Origin: Diaporthe sp. PMI_573
Taxonomy: Eukaryota; Ascomycota; Sordariomycetes; Diaporthales; Diaporthaceae
DNA: 64,000 bases
Direction: 5' to 3'
NCBI GenBank assembly: GCA_021399435.1
Contig: JAJTUP010000037.1
Coordinates: 1 to 64,000 of the forward strand
Part shown: piece by piece, positions 21,108 to 33,096 of the stretch
Layout: every line of letters starts with the position of its first letter
How positions within the stretch are numbered: position 1 is the stretch's first letter
Notes under the pieces: model-generated
Databases searched by the model: none
The model's input: the letters and a program-made list of their open reading frames with translations, nothing else
Told to the model about the DNA's origin: nothing
Position numbers and translations under genes: made by a program

Positions 21108-21804
21108 GTATGACAAGTATGTGATTTGGGGAATCAATGGGACAGTACGATAAGTCGGATAACAGGGAGAATGTATTGAGGAATTAAGTATGCTTTTACG
21201 ATAGTGCGCCAGCTGGTTATAGTAGATAGGCCCGCGGCCAGTCTCGAGGACCAAACTCGAGACTTGCTAACTGCAATCAATGAACCCATCCACACCACTA
21301 TTGTTACCCCTTGAGCGATCGCTCAGAAGCGCAAACGACATATGAAAAGGGCTGTTTGGTGTATTGGAGACGCGTTACGTTTATTAGACAAACTTGGCAC
21401 CGTCTGATTCAATGATTTATGGCGCGTTCTGTACCATCCATGGATCCCTTATATGTCAAGTACTGTGGGTGTGGGAGCTCCCACCGGATACCAACGTTAC
21501 CGGTAGGGTCTGAATTGACACCTGTTTGTCGTCACGACGGCAAAGCCTCCTTAGCCAGGAGATGCAGTACACACGAGTACCTAAATACTATCCCAACAGT
21601 TATTCCAGATACTATAAGAATACCCACTGGCCAGGTAGGCTGCTTTCTGGGCCTATAAGGCTGCCAACACAGCGCGGCTGACATGGTTAATCACAAAAGA
21701 GACAGCGCAGACCGCGTCGTAGGCATTAAAAATGGCTTGGTATTATTCAGCCATCGTCTTCCCATATATCCGAACTGTTTCCCTGCGCCCATCTCAGAAG
21801 CTTC

Positions 21805-23613
21805 CTACCTCTTCAAGCGCCTGAATGGGTGTGCCTCCGTGTTAAAAACGAAATCATCGAGGCTGACCAGTCCTGGGTCACTGAAGATCAAGTAGAAGTA
21901 TTTCAAGGTCTCCCCCAGCCAGAAGCTCTCCATCGAGTCTGTTGCGACCGGTTTATCCGGGCTCATGACGTCCGCGACCGCCGAGTTACCAAATTGTGTT
22001 GATGTGATCTTGGCGATGGCCGAAAACATCTCCCATGCCGTGTCCAGAAGGTCTGCACGTCCCGTTACGCGGTACAGTATGAAGACACTCTCGATAGCCT
22101 CCGGTCGCAGAATATAACGACCGTCCGGAACCTTGGTGAAACCCTCTGGGAGTCTGTTGTTGGTGACTATGGCATTGGCACGGCCAATGTCAGAATCGAA
22201 ATCGCCAGTAGCCGCCTCGCCAGCAGTGTACAGCACTTGCTTCTTCCATTCATTTTCATCCCAGTGACAAACGTTCTTGTCCTTACACGACGCCATATAT
22301 AGCGTCTCGGGCATAACTCCGTGCGGTGAGGCCTTGTACGTCCAGATGCATCCTTCAGTAAGCTTTCTTGCAATGTCGACGTCGCCATTCCTACCGTAAA
22401 GCTTCCCGCCTAGAGCATACATACCACCAACGAAGCACACCAGGTGCTGGCCTTCTCTCTGAGGGCGGACGCGAGTCCCACCCTCCTCATGGGCTTCAAC
22501 ATGGCCGGAGATGAGGATGTCTTCGTCTGTGGGGGTCATTGGCCGGAAGAGGAGCCATTCGCTCGCTACATCCATAGCCCGCTCGTACATCTCTTGGTAT
22601 TCAGGCAGCTTTCCCCCAAGCAAGGCGGACATCTTTGGCAGGTACTCGTATAATGAATCAGCCATAGCCCCTAGGGTAAAATGCGATCCCTGGTTGAACA
22701 CCTCGTCTTTGGGGTTCACAACCAAGGGCCACATTCCAGCCAGCGAGGTTGTCATCTGTTGCTTGTAAAAGATATCGGTGATTCGCTGTACAGCATCAAA
22801 CCACTTCGGGTCCCCAGTTAAGATTGACAGCCTTGTGAACTCCATGGTCAAGCTGCCAATCTCAGCCACGAGGGTATTATCGGGAGTCACTTGTTTCTCC
22901 CCTGCTGCCGCCGAGCGTACGTTCCATCGAGTGATAGGCATCCTATTAGGGGTGTCAAAGGCCTTGATAAGCATTTCGCCGACCTCGTTTGCCTTTTTCA
23001 GCAGTCGGGCATCGCCACTCAGATCATAGGCGGCCAGAAAGCCACCGAGGTAGCGGATAGTGGTCTCAAAGACGTTGATCACTTCGTGCTGGCTCTTCGT
23101 AAAGTCGATCGTGACGGCAGCGTCGACAGCCTCGGCAAATTCAGACTTCAAGCCCATAATCCAGAGCGTGTCGAGCGAGTCGACCAGCGTCGCACCCCAA
23201 CCACCGAAGGTATTGCGAAACTCGCCGCCGATGGGCGTCAGCTCGTCCGAAAGCCACGCCCTCTCCCGATAAGACGTCCAGCACTTTTTGAAAGCCTGTT
23301 TGACGGCATCCCGATGGAAAACACGATTGTTGCGTTGCTCTGTTGTTTGTGGGAACTTGGTGGCTTGGACCTTGGGGAACGATCTAGGCTTGCCCGATGG
23401 CAGCGACCGTACTGATGTGGGAGGATAATGAGTTGGGACCTGATTCCAGAAGTAGTCGTCTGGAGCCCTCCACTGCGAGCTGTCCGCGCCGGAGAAAGCC
23501 TTTGCATGCGACCAGTTGCTGTAATCGTCACCGTTGAGGATATATAATGCCATGACAAGAGAGATGGCGACAGCGGCGATAAGCCACCTGACGCCTCTCC
23601 TGGAGGCAAACAT
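21805..23613 (-). CDS. Class I alpha-1,2-mannosidase (GH47)
   Basis: A single exon of 602 residues. The N-terminus has a short basic stretch then a hydrophobic signal anchor (WLIAAVAISLVMALYIL, about 8-26), the type II layout of Golgi or ER mannosidases. GH47 signatures appear in order: DSLDTLWIMGL near 155, VFETTIRYLGGFLAAYDL near 185, LVAEIGSLTMEF, FTLGAMADSLYEYLPK near 310, YILRPEAIESVFILYR near 500, and MESFWLGETLKYFYLIFSD then NTEAHP near the end. The Thr of NTEAHP is the usual Ca-binding residue. Members trim terminal alpha-1,2-mannose from N-glycans. The start is the ATG at 23613, since the upstream in-frame codons include no other ATG. No introns are needed. It is complete and probably functional. 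Confidence 0.95.
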   Translation of the reverse strand: MFASRRGVRWLIAAVAISLVMALYILNGDDYSNWSHAKAFSGADSSQWRAPDDYFWNQVPTHYPPTSVRSLPSGKPRSFPKVQATKFPQTTEQRNNRVFHRDAVKQAFKKCWTSYRERAWLSDELTPIGGEFRNTFGGWGATLVDSLDTLWIMGLKSEFAEAVDAAVTIDFTKSQHEVINVFETTIRYLGGFLAAYDLSGDARLLKKANEVGEMLIKAFDTPNRMPITRWNVRSAAAGEKQVTPDNTLVAEIGSLTMEFTRLSILTGDPKWFDAVQRITDIFYKQQMTTSLAGMWPLVVNPKDEVFNQGSHFTLGAMADSLYEYLPKMSALLGGKLPEYQEMYERAMDVASEWLLFRPMTPTDEDILISGHVEAHEEGGTRVRPQREGQHLVCFVGGMYALGGKLYGRNGDVDIARKLTEGCIWTYKASPHGVMPETLYMASCKDKNVCHWDENEWKKQVLYTAGEAATGDFDSDIGRANAIVTNNRLPEGFTKVPDGRYILRPEAIESVFILYRVTGRADLLDTAWEMFSAIAKITSTQFGNSAVADVMSPDKPVATDSMESFWLGETLKYFYLIFSDPGLVSLDDFVFNTEAHPFRRLKR

Positions 23614-25039
23614 GATGGAACCGAAACTGGTGGGGTGGGTGGTGCACAATGCGGCTCAGTTCTGGGCACAGTGTCGAGCGAGCCAGGGGCAGGAAGGGGG
23701 GGGGGCGCTGGTGAGCTCTGACGGAGGCGGCCGCCGCCTCCAGAAATCGGAATGCCGCCTTTGGAAGGTAATGAATGTGTCAATGGCTTTCGCAAGATCA
23801 ACTGCACCACCATGTGCCCCAGTTGAGTTTACTATACAGAATGACGATAAGGAGTGGCTTATATTTGAAGGATGATTTAGCGAGCGAAGGAAACGAAGAA
23901 GACGTGGAGTCAGACAGCCCATCAACGGGTGTTGGTGTCGTCTGCAGACAAAGAAAGGGATTCCGGCGGCAGTTTGGAGTTGCCAATTGGTCTCGCACCT
24001 CTCCGCGTATTAATTAAGGGTATATATGGTCCCACTATTGTTGTGCATAACCAACAGGCTTGGCTTGCAACTCGGGCGGGCCCCTTGCCTCCACCCACAC
24101 CTTCACCAACGTAACCCTCTTTCTATCACTCTCCAGCACACTGGGAGAAGGGGTGCCATACTTATGTACCCCTTGTCGACGGTTCGCGTTATCGTCTGTG
24201 AGGCTAATAAGCGCCACGGCCGCGCTGCATCGACCAAACTGAGATGTCGCCGCACCAGCCGCCCTCGCCGCCAGCCACGAAATACTGTGTAATGCAGATC
24301 AAGATGAAGATGACTTGTCAAGTCATGTCTTTTTGGCTTGACTCTCCCGGCTTGAGATCCATGATTATAGAGTGTGGCCGAACTCTCCTCCGCCGCTCCG
24401 ATTGGACGAAGCAGCCAACAGACGGTAGCAGTCGGTCCCTAGGCAGATTGCAACCCTTCCCCCCGGGCAAGATGAATCAATCGTGCACGCCCCCGTTGCG
24501 AATAAAGTGACAATTATCCACTTATTTCTCCATGTTTGACATGATCTTCAAAACAGTTCAAAATCCCGTATCTAGACTTTGGAGAACAGAAAGAATACCG
24601 GGTTGTGCCTCAAGAGGTGCTGGGGCAAGGCCTACCGGCCACGCACTTCGCTCGACCCTTTGGCCCGAACGATTCTTTCTCAATTGGATTGCCAGCCTCA
24701 GGGTAAAGTCGATTGGGAGGCTTGGAGAGCTATTTTGGTAGCCAATGACTGTCGGCCACTGTGGGTGGGGATATGTCACTTTCTTCCGACCAGGGCGTGT
24801 AAGAATCGTCTTGCCGCCGTTCCCCTACCCGCCCATTACCAACACCCGCAGGGCCTTGCAGCAGGAGCCTTGTGGCCGACCAACAGGACTGGCTGTCTCA
24901 GTGAGTTCAAATGACCATCAAGCCCTCCCCGATAACACGTAGCCCGGAGGATCGTAGCCTTCCTCGCGCTCCCTTCGACTTGTTCCAGTCACCAAAGCGG
25001 GCAGACGTCTGCTACTAGTTATGACTGCTCAGAGGAATC
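23614..25039. other. Divergent intergenic region
   Basis: The shared upstream region of the mannosidase and the membrane protein gene. A run of ten G lies near 23697. No gene is seen. Confidence 0.4.
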
Positions 25040-26108
25040 ATGTCAGTACCTCTGTTCTTTCACCTGACTCTACTGTCGTTCCTTTTTTCGACGTGCTCTG
25101 CAATTTGCTATTACCCGGATGGTACAACAGCTCCGCAGGACGTACCATGCAACGACAACGCGGACCATTCGGCATGCTGTGGCCAAGGATACGCCTGTCT
25201 TTCTAATGGCGTGTGTATGGCTACGGGAGACGAGCTGCAAAAGTCTGGCGCGTCGACATACGTCCGTGGTTCATGTACCGATTCGGCCTGGCGAAGCTCC
25301 TCCTGTCCGAGTTTCTGTGTCAGCCCGCTGTACGACAATGTCGCCGGCGGGAATGGCATGGGCCTGTGTGAGGACACCTCTGAGGTCTTGTTCTACTGTA
25401 TTGACATGCTGTCTTACAATTGCACAAGTCAAGAAAACGTGTTGCTTTTTGTTGGTGAGAAAGCAGCCCATTCCAACGCGCTGAGGCCACACACATCGTG
25501 TGAGGCTACGCATCTGCCCAAATGCACCGCAGGCTGACTCGATTCGGCTGGCACCAGACTCTCCAAGCGTCATAACAACGATCGGCGTTGCAGCTTCTTC
25601 CTCAGCCACCAGCTCATCTTCAAGTAGTATGCCGGTTCCTTCCGCCACGCCTTCCTCCATCTCGTCCATCCTATCGACAAGCACACCTGCAGCTGGAACA
25701 GTAGGCTCGTCAACAGCCGCGTTACCCACGGCGTCCACTGATCCAGAGGACTCCAGTCAGCCTCAACAGGGCACTATAATCGGGGCTGCCGTCGGTGCAT
25801 CCATTGCAGGCGTTGCGGCTGGGGCCGCGGGCTTGTGGTTCCTCCTCCGGGCCCGGAAGAATCGAAGACGGCCCACAGCTGGAAATTCGGTTGACGGTGG
25901 GCCCACCAGTGACGTCTCCGCGGCAGAACACCCCCAAAAAGGATATTGGGAACCGCCGAAGACTGAGGGTATGCCCACTCATCTCAGTCCGTGCACTTCT
26001 GAATTGGACTCGACTCACCGCAGTTACCTGGCCTCCGAGTTGGATTCCACGGCCATGACCCAGTCGATACACGAGCTGCCAGCTTGGGGACGAGAAAACC
26101 AATACTAG
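25040..26108 (+). CDS. Single-pass surface protein, Cys-rich ectodomain
   Basis: Two exons (25040-25454 and 25558-26108, intron with GTGAGA start, CTGAC branch site and CAG end) give 321 residues. The protein has a signal peptide (MSVPLFFHLTLLSFLFSTCSA). A Cys-rich region to about 135 includes CCGQGYACLSNGVC, and a Ser/Thr/Pro-rich stalk follows. A transmembrane helix (IIGAAVGASIAGVAAGAAGLWFL) near 235-257 is followed by RARKNRRR and a cytosolic tail of about 60 residues. This layout is common among fungal plasma-membrane sensor-like proteins and putative surface proteins. The ligand is unknown. The acceptor at 25557 is chosen because nearer CAG sites break the frame. Confidence 0.75.
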
Positions 26109-26914
26109 CATTGCAATAATATTCAGTCAAGAGGACGCTTTGTGGCATGTTGGGTAGAAAGCTTGCCGGTGGGTTTCACAAAGTACCTCGGATGGAGAAC
26201 CGAGGGGCACATTTACCAAATTAATCAATGATACCCAAACTTAGAAGCCTCTGGTCTACCCTGACCGTCCATCTGTCAGCGCGATTACTCGAGACAAAAT
26301 TGCGTCATGTGTACTCACCTGCCCTGAACTAACTTTGGACGCAAAGTTTGGACACATTGCCAGAGTACAGACCCACGATAGATTACAGCAGACACCTTCC
26401 CACCCAGAACGCCAACACACGCCAAAACTGCTATATGTTTGACCTTCGAGGTGCTTGTGTAGCTTTCATTTTGTCCCGTGTTTGGACCCGACATTATGAG
26501 CCATATGTTACTCTAGTCTCTCATTTGACCATAATTGTACCGTCTCCTGTTCGCGGTAGAATATTGTCCGTTTTCACGGCTGCACTCAGCTGACCCCGTC
26601 TGCCGGAACTATGAAGTGGCCCCGTCAGCAATCTCACATTTGCCTTCCGGTGATCGAGCGATTGTTGTCCTCGGCCTTGATAGGAGCTGAGCCTCTTCGC
26701 CGTTGTCCTCCGCCTCCCCACGACTCCTCAGCTCGTACGCTTGGCTTGCTTCGACCTCCCCTATGCGTCGACGGTTTTTTGCTGGCAGTGGTAGAATAGA
26801 CTGGTATGGACCGGCTTGATTACCGGCTGGAAACTTGTGATGCAAAAACCGCGGGCAGGTATCGCATGAAGAACGGCTTCAACGCTGGGAGGCAAACGCA
26901 CAAACTATTTACTA
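26109..26914. other. Intergenic, no gene seen
   Basis: Frames are short and unlike known proteins. Confidence 0.4.
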
Positions 26915-27228
26915 TGGAAGGGGGCACGTTTTTCCATTGCCTACAAGTACTCCCGTCTTGAGGACCTTTTAATCGACAAGACCACAAGAATTAATGTTGG
27001 CCGACCATTTAATGCCAGACTATCAGAAGGTAGCGATCCCGATGAGAACGAGTAGAAAGTCCTTTGCAGCAGCACCTGGGCATTCAGCAGCTACGAGGCG
27101 GCCATTAAGGTAATTCAACATCAAAAACAGCGTCTTGACACTGCGGCAGCGGAGAAGAGGGAACATAGGGATAGAATCATAAGATCAAGGGCTTCCCTTC
27201 ACGATATACTGGACTGCCTAGTACGTTA
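26915..27228 (+). pseudogene. Decayed coding fragment, coiled-coil-like
   Basis: One frame reads ARFSIAYKYSRLEDLLIDK..., a TAG near 27054, then EAAIKVIQHQKQRL and EKREHRDRIIRSRASLHDIL up to another TAG. The heptad-like, charged composition looks like former coding sequence. No family is recognised. It may be a transposon or gene remnant. Confidence 0.3.
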
Positions 27229-27418
27229 GCCTCTTTCTAGAAGAACTAGCTCAATAAGCTTCAGGAAGATAGTAAGAACTTGGAAATTAGTCTTCATTTA
27301 CTTGTTAGAGTGGATGAATCTTTGTTTAAGGTATCCACGAATCCCTAAGTCTGACAGGACATCCCTCAAAAAATACCTCACCCAAGAATACAAATTGTGC
27401 TGGAACGAGACCTTAACC

Positions 27419-28623
27419 TCAAGCAGATGACCCCTCACCCACATAAAGATACTTCACATTCATGTCCAATCCCACCGACCTCATGCACAGGTTAGATCCT
27501 TCAGCCCGAGACTGGCTCTGGATGAGCAGGTAGTCTCCCTCCACAAACCCGTTTTGCTGTCAGGAACGGCGTGCAAGTCTCGCCGGGGTCCGTTCGGACG
27601 CCATCGCAGCTTTCGAGGGTTCCACTGGTGCATTGATAGACCGGCGTAAAGCCGACAACTCCTTGCTGCCTGGCGGGCACGGGGACTTTGATCGTGAACC
27701 CCTCGGATTCGGAGTCCTGAAACTCGACACCGACCGATAGGGAGATGATCCCGAAAGGATCACCGAGGGAGACATCGAATGAAGTACTCCGAGAGATGCT
27801 TTGGTCATACGTAACATCAATCTCGGTGTCCTGTGTAAACGGCCCTACGGACGGTGTGACGGTCACAGTGCCAAAGGTCTTGAGGTACAGATCCCCATCC
27901 GCGACGTAGGAGCCTTCCTTGAAACCGTCGCATTCGTCCTGGCGGGTAACGATATCAGGCGAGGGGCCATTTTCAAGCGGCGGGATGATTGTGCCGTTCG
28001 CAAATTTGAGAAATGCTCCCTGGAGGCCGTTGCCGGCTCCGACAAGCTCAGTTGAGTCTTGTCGCTTGCCCCAGGGCACGCCTGCTGCAATGCAGTCGCC
28101 AGAACCACAGCAGAATTGTACCACTATAGCAGAGTCAGCCGCTTGTACTACTTAATCCACAGAGACGAGTGGCTCCCAGGAGTCCAAGGGCTTTTGGACA
28201 CCTTGCGACCCACATCGTGCTCAGCCAGGACCAAATCGCTGAGCAGAAACAACTTACTGAACGTGTCTTTAATCGCCAACTCGACAGAGCATTGTGCTTC
28301 ACGGGTTGAGAAATGATGTTTCCACAACCAATATCAGTACGACGCGCTGGGGACCGAATGATGAAGGAACCGGCCTGGCCGCCACATGGATCTTAGAAGT
28401 CTCCATGAGCAAGATACTTTATATTGCCAACGCCTTCCTTAAAGCCTAGGCCGCCAAAGACGGTTTCAGTGTCGTAGACTACACAGCTGGGATAGCCGGT
28501 GCCGGCAGTAGCGAGAGAAGTGGGACAATCCGCACAGTCGTCTTCCATGCAGAAGCTGGCGTCTTGCCCGTTGACTAAAGCAAGAGCACTGAAGAGTGCC
28601 GTGGCATGTACTGAGAGTCTCAT
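27419..28623 (-). pseudogene. Broken secreted Cys-rich protein gene
   Basis: Exon 1 starts with a signal peptide (MRLSVHATALFSALALVNG) and Cys-rich sequence (CMEDDCADCPTS). The frame meets TAA near 28393 (HGDF-stop-DPCGGQAG), continues to DIGCGNIIS, and needs a one-base shift near 28300 to read EAQCSVELAIKDTF. An intron (GTAAGT...TATAG, up to about 28127) then joins properly to MVQFCCGSGDC. A further one-base shift near 27557 is needed to read NGFVEGDYLLIQSQ and the natural end at 27419. The parts fit a fungal secreted-protein family with the FCCGSGDC motif. Three lesions make it a likely pseudogene, unless assembly errors explain some of them. Function in relatives is unknown to me. Confidence 0.6.
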
Positions 28624-30049
28624 GATTGGGTTGTTGAATAAAAATATGTCTTGAATCGATTCTTAAGAACTTGGAATGAAGGTTGAACAGACTTTGAGCA
28701 GACAGAAGTGGTTTGGAGGCAGCACTTTTGGCCAAAATACGGGTCATGAGAACCATTATTTATAGGCATTCTTGAGGCTGTGGATGAATATCGTGTCAAC
28801 ATGCGGTGTGGACGAATGCTTCTTGCCATGAGTTCACACTGCGGCGCAGCTAAGTGCCGTAGTCCTCATGTGGAAGGCGTTTGCAGAAAGCCTCCTCGTT
28901 GGAGATCATCGTGGATTCGCCACTGTCGCCCACGAGGCCAGCTTCCTATTCTGATGCAGGAAAAGGGGGGACGGCTGTGGTTGGTAGCCTTGTGCCCAAC
29001 GGCCTCGGGAGTCGGTGGCTTCTCGACGCGGGCAAAATTGAACAACTAGGCTGACAGCCGTGCCAGCTTGCAATTGTGATGCAAAGGAGCTGTAAGTTGG
29101 CCTGGCCAAGGCTTGTCAACCACAACTTATGAAAGCCCGAAGTTTCCAGCAGAGTTGTTGAGTTTTGGTTCAAATTGCTTGGTTGTGTTGACTTTACTGC
29201 GTGTTGGTCGCTCCGATAGATGCAATTGGCCTTGACTGCCTGCAAAGCTGAACCAACTTATCCTCACCAACAGCACAAGTTCAATGGTATGATCTACGTA
29301 TCACGCCAGAAACACGTAATGAGGATTCAGGATTCGAAAACCTTGTAGTGGCCTACGGCACTCTCTTCTTCCTTGGTAAGTCTGAGTAGTGATCCCAGAC
29401 GTGTTGGTAGCCTTTACAAGACATACATGTGTCTTTACCCTCTCAAAGTCTTCAAACGCGAAAGAGAGGGTGAAGGAGCTAGCCTGTTTCTGTGCCGCTC
29501 TTTCGCTCAACGTACCTCTGGCTGCAATTCCTTGTATTTCAGTCTGCTGACCAATTCGGCCCATGGCAAGTGACGGGTCGTGTTTTATTTTGTGAACTGT
29601 CATTACGCTCTGAACCACCTGTGTCCCAGGCATCCTCAGTTCATCTGAGTGCAATTATTGCGGCGCAGGAGCTCGGCAGTGACAATCACAATCTGATTCT
29701 GAGATCGTGAAATTCCTAGATGATCTGGGAATGGCTCTGAGCACTCTTCTCTGCTTGCCGGGTGATAATCCCGTCATCTCTCGCAATAGTTGCATATTCT
29801 CTCCATGGTACTCGGGCAAGTGCTGAACTGTCGTAAAGCAATGACATTCCTGCAATATTCCCTGCTGCAATATGTACCCGGGAGAGATGTGCCATGCGTG
29901 GCGATGAAGCCAGAGAGCGACTATAAAAAGTCCCAAATTCCCCGAATCAATGCAAGATCTTGTCACAGCAATACAAACTTTTCCGAAATCCAAAGAGAAC
30001 CTCTCACTTGACATCAAAACTCCAGTTCCCATACGCCCTTGCTCTCAAA
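28624..30049. other. Intergenic, no gene seen
   Basis: The region lies upstream of both the broken secreted gene and the next secreted gene. Its reading frames lack recognisable families. Confidence 0.4.
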
Positions 30050-30685
30050 ATGATATCCTCGAAGCTCTTTGTCGAAGTTCTCGCCTACAGCGTTGCTGTT
30101 TGGGCGTCCCCAGTCTCCGTGGAGGTTGGAGACGTCTCTGTGAGACAAGCCTCCGAGATACCACCTAACTCACTGTGTCTTGTTGAATGGTACCCTCGCG
30201 GGTGCGGTCAGGGGAGTGGTGTGAGTCTCAACGGCGGTGAAGAGACCCTTGAGTCCTGCATTAAATTTGATGGGCTATACGACCCCGATGCTCCTGATAC
30301 GGCTGCTGTCCGTTTTCTTTTCCCAGACGACGGGCGAACTTTCAAGTGGCAGATCTTCAGTACCAACACCTGTGAGACAGAAATAAACTCAGGAGAAGGT
30401 GCTGGCTGCTTCAACGTTCCCAAGGATACAAACGTTGGCGCTGTGATCGTGTTAACTTCAACAGAAGGTAACATCTCTGTCCCTGCTTGGTCGCAATTTT
30501 ATTACGTCCCGCTGACGACAGACGCTGATCCTAGAGTACGGGCTAATCCCCCTACCTCGTCCAAACATTGTTTGAACTTTCGGGCTCATTTATGTGCTCC
30601 GGTGGGCAGCAGAGACAGGATAAAGGCAATTGGCGTCAAGAGAACGACGAGGTCATACGGAGAACAGAAAACTCAAAGCAGATAG
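30050..30685 (+). CDS. Small secreted protein of unknown function
   Basis: The ATG at 30050 opens a signal-peptide-like N-terminus (MISSKLFVEVLAYSVAVWAS). The mature part includes CLVEWYPRGCGQGSG, ESCIKFDGLYDP, STNTCETEINSG and GAGCFNVPKDTNVG, with six spaced Cys suggesting disulfides. The first 150 residues look coding. The tail after FYYVPLTTDADPR is uncertain. The frame stays open to 30685, but a GTACGG...GGCAG intron (about 30536-30609) would give another C-terminus. I do not recognise a named family. A role as an extracellular or effector-like protein is only inference. Confidence 0.6.
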   Translation: MISSKLFVEVLAYSVAVWASPVSVEVGDVSVRQASEIPPNSLCLVEWYPRGCGQGSGVSLNGGEETLESCIKFDGLYDPDAPDTAAVRFLFPDDGRTFKWQIFSTNTCETEINSGEGAGCFNVPKDTNVGAVIVLTSTEGNISVPAWSQFYYVPLTTDADPRVRANPPTSSKHCLNFRAHLCAPVGSRDRIKAIGVKRTTRSYGEQKTQSR

Positions 30686-31381
30686 GCTAGCAGCAACAAA
30701 GCCTTTCAAACCTGGAACTATCCAATTAGACCTTTATTAAAGTATATTTGTCTAATTAAAGCATTGAAAGGAAACAACGTGTGTCAGTTGCAGTGGATAT
30801 TGCAAAGGTAGCCTAAGGAACAGGAGCCAGCCCATATAGTAGAGTCATGCGGCACAGTCCCTGAGCGATGGGTGTACGGGAATAATTACTAACAATCCCC
30901 GGGCTTGGACTCTAAAGTGGCACAGGCTCCCTCCGGACAGCTGTCAGGGAGCCCCAACAGCCTCGAGGCCCTGGTTGCCAGGGGGATGCAGCCCGTTTTG
31001 CAGACGTGCTGCCCTTCGACCAACAGGCAAAATTGCTCCTCAATGAGGTAAGATAATGGTTTATCTCGCACCACGTACCACGGTAGAGGTTTTACAGAGA
31101 TGAACTCTGGCCAGTGAGGAGACACTGTCGATCTCATGCCGTAGGATTGCGCATTAGTGCTGTATGGATCGCTCGGCTGCTGCTGTGACCACCGACACCG
31201 TGCCCGTGCTTTTAAATACATACTAAGGCAACTATGTGTCTGGCCACGTTTGCTCAGCCATGATTCTCTTCTTGCATTCTGAAAGCACAACTCAAAGTTG
31301 AAACCATTAATAAAGCAATTGTCATCTTGATATTTCTAGACGTTTACCCCCACCTCTTCTCAACTATTCGTCCTAGTAATT
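30686..31381. other. Intergenic with a doubtful minus-strand frame
   Basis: A minus-strand frame (about 31221-30889) encodes a Cys-containing end, EEQFCLLVEGQHVCKTGC and PDSCPEGACATL. It has no signal peptide or known family, so I do not call it. Confidence 0.3.
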
Positions 31382-32206
31382 ATGCTAGCAACGCGATCAC
31401 TAATACAGAACTTGGCCGTACCGGCTGTTCTGGTTTCACTCATGATAGTGCCTACCGTATCAAGTACATCTCTGGGCACTTTTAGCATTGTCACTCCTAC
31501 ACCAATCCCCACCATCACCAATGAACCACCTCAGGAGTGTTGGCGCGAGGGTGCAACCATCATGATGCCCAGGGCGGAGGCTGTGGGCGAGCTGCAAACT
31601 GCCCTGGAATCTGCTTCTATTACCTACGGCTTGGTCCCTAGCGTCCCTTGCAGTGTCCTTGCTGTGTTACCATCGTCTCTCCAAGACCATTTTGCCGATT
31701 TCGAGACACGATGGTATAACTGGTGGCAGACTCAGCGGTATGTTGCTGGCTTTATCCTTTAGACTTTTGGCCTCTTGCCCATCACCTCACTTCCCCTTCA
31801 TCACCAAGATTTCCGTTCTTGAATGTGTACTTTCTTCGTGGAAGGGTAGTTCTGACGTCAACTGTGCAACTTCATCAGGTCTAACTTTTCTTCGTGGGCT
31901 TCGACTTGCACAGGCCAGTATACAGGAGACTTTGGTCTCCGTGTAACCGACTTTCTCAACTCTAGCTCGAGTATGGATAACTTCACCCCGCGGGTCACAG
32001 ACTGCGCAGATTTCACTGGAACAGGTATTGTGATGACTTCTACGGGCGGCACGGCCAGCCCTGGCGGTCCGACGGGGACCGGGAGTGGTGGAGTGGCTGA
32101 GACCGCATCAGCAGGGGAAAATGGAGGAGGGCCGCTCCGGTTTCAACACACAGCTTCTGTCTGTGCTGTCGTGGCTACCTTTGCCGCTATCGTTGTGGGA
32201 TTTTAG
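31382..32206 (+). CDS. Putative GPI-anchored secreted protein
   Basis: Two exons (31382-31737 and 31879-32206) give 227 residues. The GTATGT...CAG intron of 141 bp joins WWQTQR to SNFSSWASTC in frame. An N-terminal hydrophobic stretch (about 8-28) works as a signal peptide. The mature domain has ECWREG, VPCSVLAVLPSSLQDHF and WASTCTGQYTGDFG, a pattern of fungal cell-surface proteins with four or so conserved Cys. A Gly/Ser/Thr-rich linker (GGPTGTGSGG) and a hydrophobic C-terminal tail (CAVVATFAAIVVGF) fit a GPI attachment signal. It is likely displayed on the wall or plasma membrane. Function is not known. Confidence 0.75.
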
Positions 32207-33096
32207 GGAAGGAAAGGAATTTGAGTATCATAATTGTGTTGGTAGGGGGCGAGTCTCGAGAATTTGGCTGTAGATGGTATCAGAAATCAGAGAACGCAAA
32301 GCTCACCTTTCACCATAAGTATAACATTATTTAGCCTCGGGTACACAGTTGAGGGGCTTGAAGCAGGTGGTCTCGGTAGAGAGATGTAATGTAGACCTGC
32401 CAAGAGGGCTTCCACAATTTGTGTGATCAATGGCTATGCGCCAACTAGTGTCTGAGTACTGAATGGCGAATCTGTTCTTCCGCTGTATTAAAGGGTAATC
32501 CACAGAAACCGAAGGTGAGACGAGTGAAAACATTCTCGACCAATGTACACGAACTCGTCACTCTGCTTGTCCGTCAGATCCGCAAAGGCAAAACTCCCTG
32601 GATCAGCAGTCGCACTCCACATTCCACGTGCAGCCAAGACTCTCAGCACCACGAACCTTTACCCAGGCAAGCTGGCAAGTAAGCACAAACTCGTTGGGCC
32701 CACCGACTTTCGCCATTCTCATGTGTGCGGACCAACTCTTCGTAAGACATCAGTTACGCCGCAGGAACCAAACATGATCTCCCTTGTTTGCTCGCGTAAT
32801 GTCTAGTTGCAAACGGTACCCACCTGCAAAACCCCCAATATCCTCCACGTACCGAGGTTTTCCCCGCGGAGGCCAGGCCTGTTGGCTGTGCCGCAGAGGG
32901 CTTTTCCCCCAGTCCTTATTTTCTGGTGATTCCGCGTGAGAATCATCCCTTCTCGCCTCGCTCCAATACTTGTTCAGCCTCAGATGACACCTTGTGTCTG
33001 CAGAAGCAGTTCCCTCGGTTGTCAATCAATGGTATAGCTCGCTGGTCATAATTCACGGTACTCAAAATAGGCTCATACCTAATCTCGAGACCGGAA
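32207..33096. other. Intergenic, no gene seen
   Basis: No frame with protein-like composition was found. Confidence 0.4.

Larger units (their letters stand above)
18970..21804. other. Intergenic with microsatellite and one doubtful small ORF
   Basis: About 2.8 kb between two minus-strand genes. It holds a CACACACT repeat (19260-19301) and a small Ser-rich frame listed separately. Other frames lack coding character. Confidence 0.4.

Noticed and set aside
30889..31221. Cys-containing minus-strand frame
   Set aside because: No signal peptide, no known family and an uncertain start. The evidence is too weak to call a gene.
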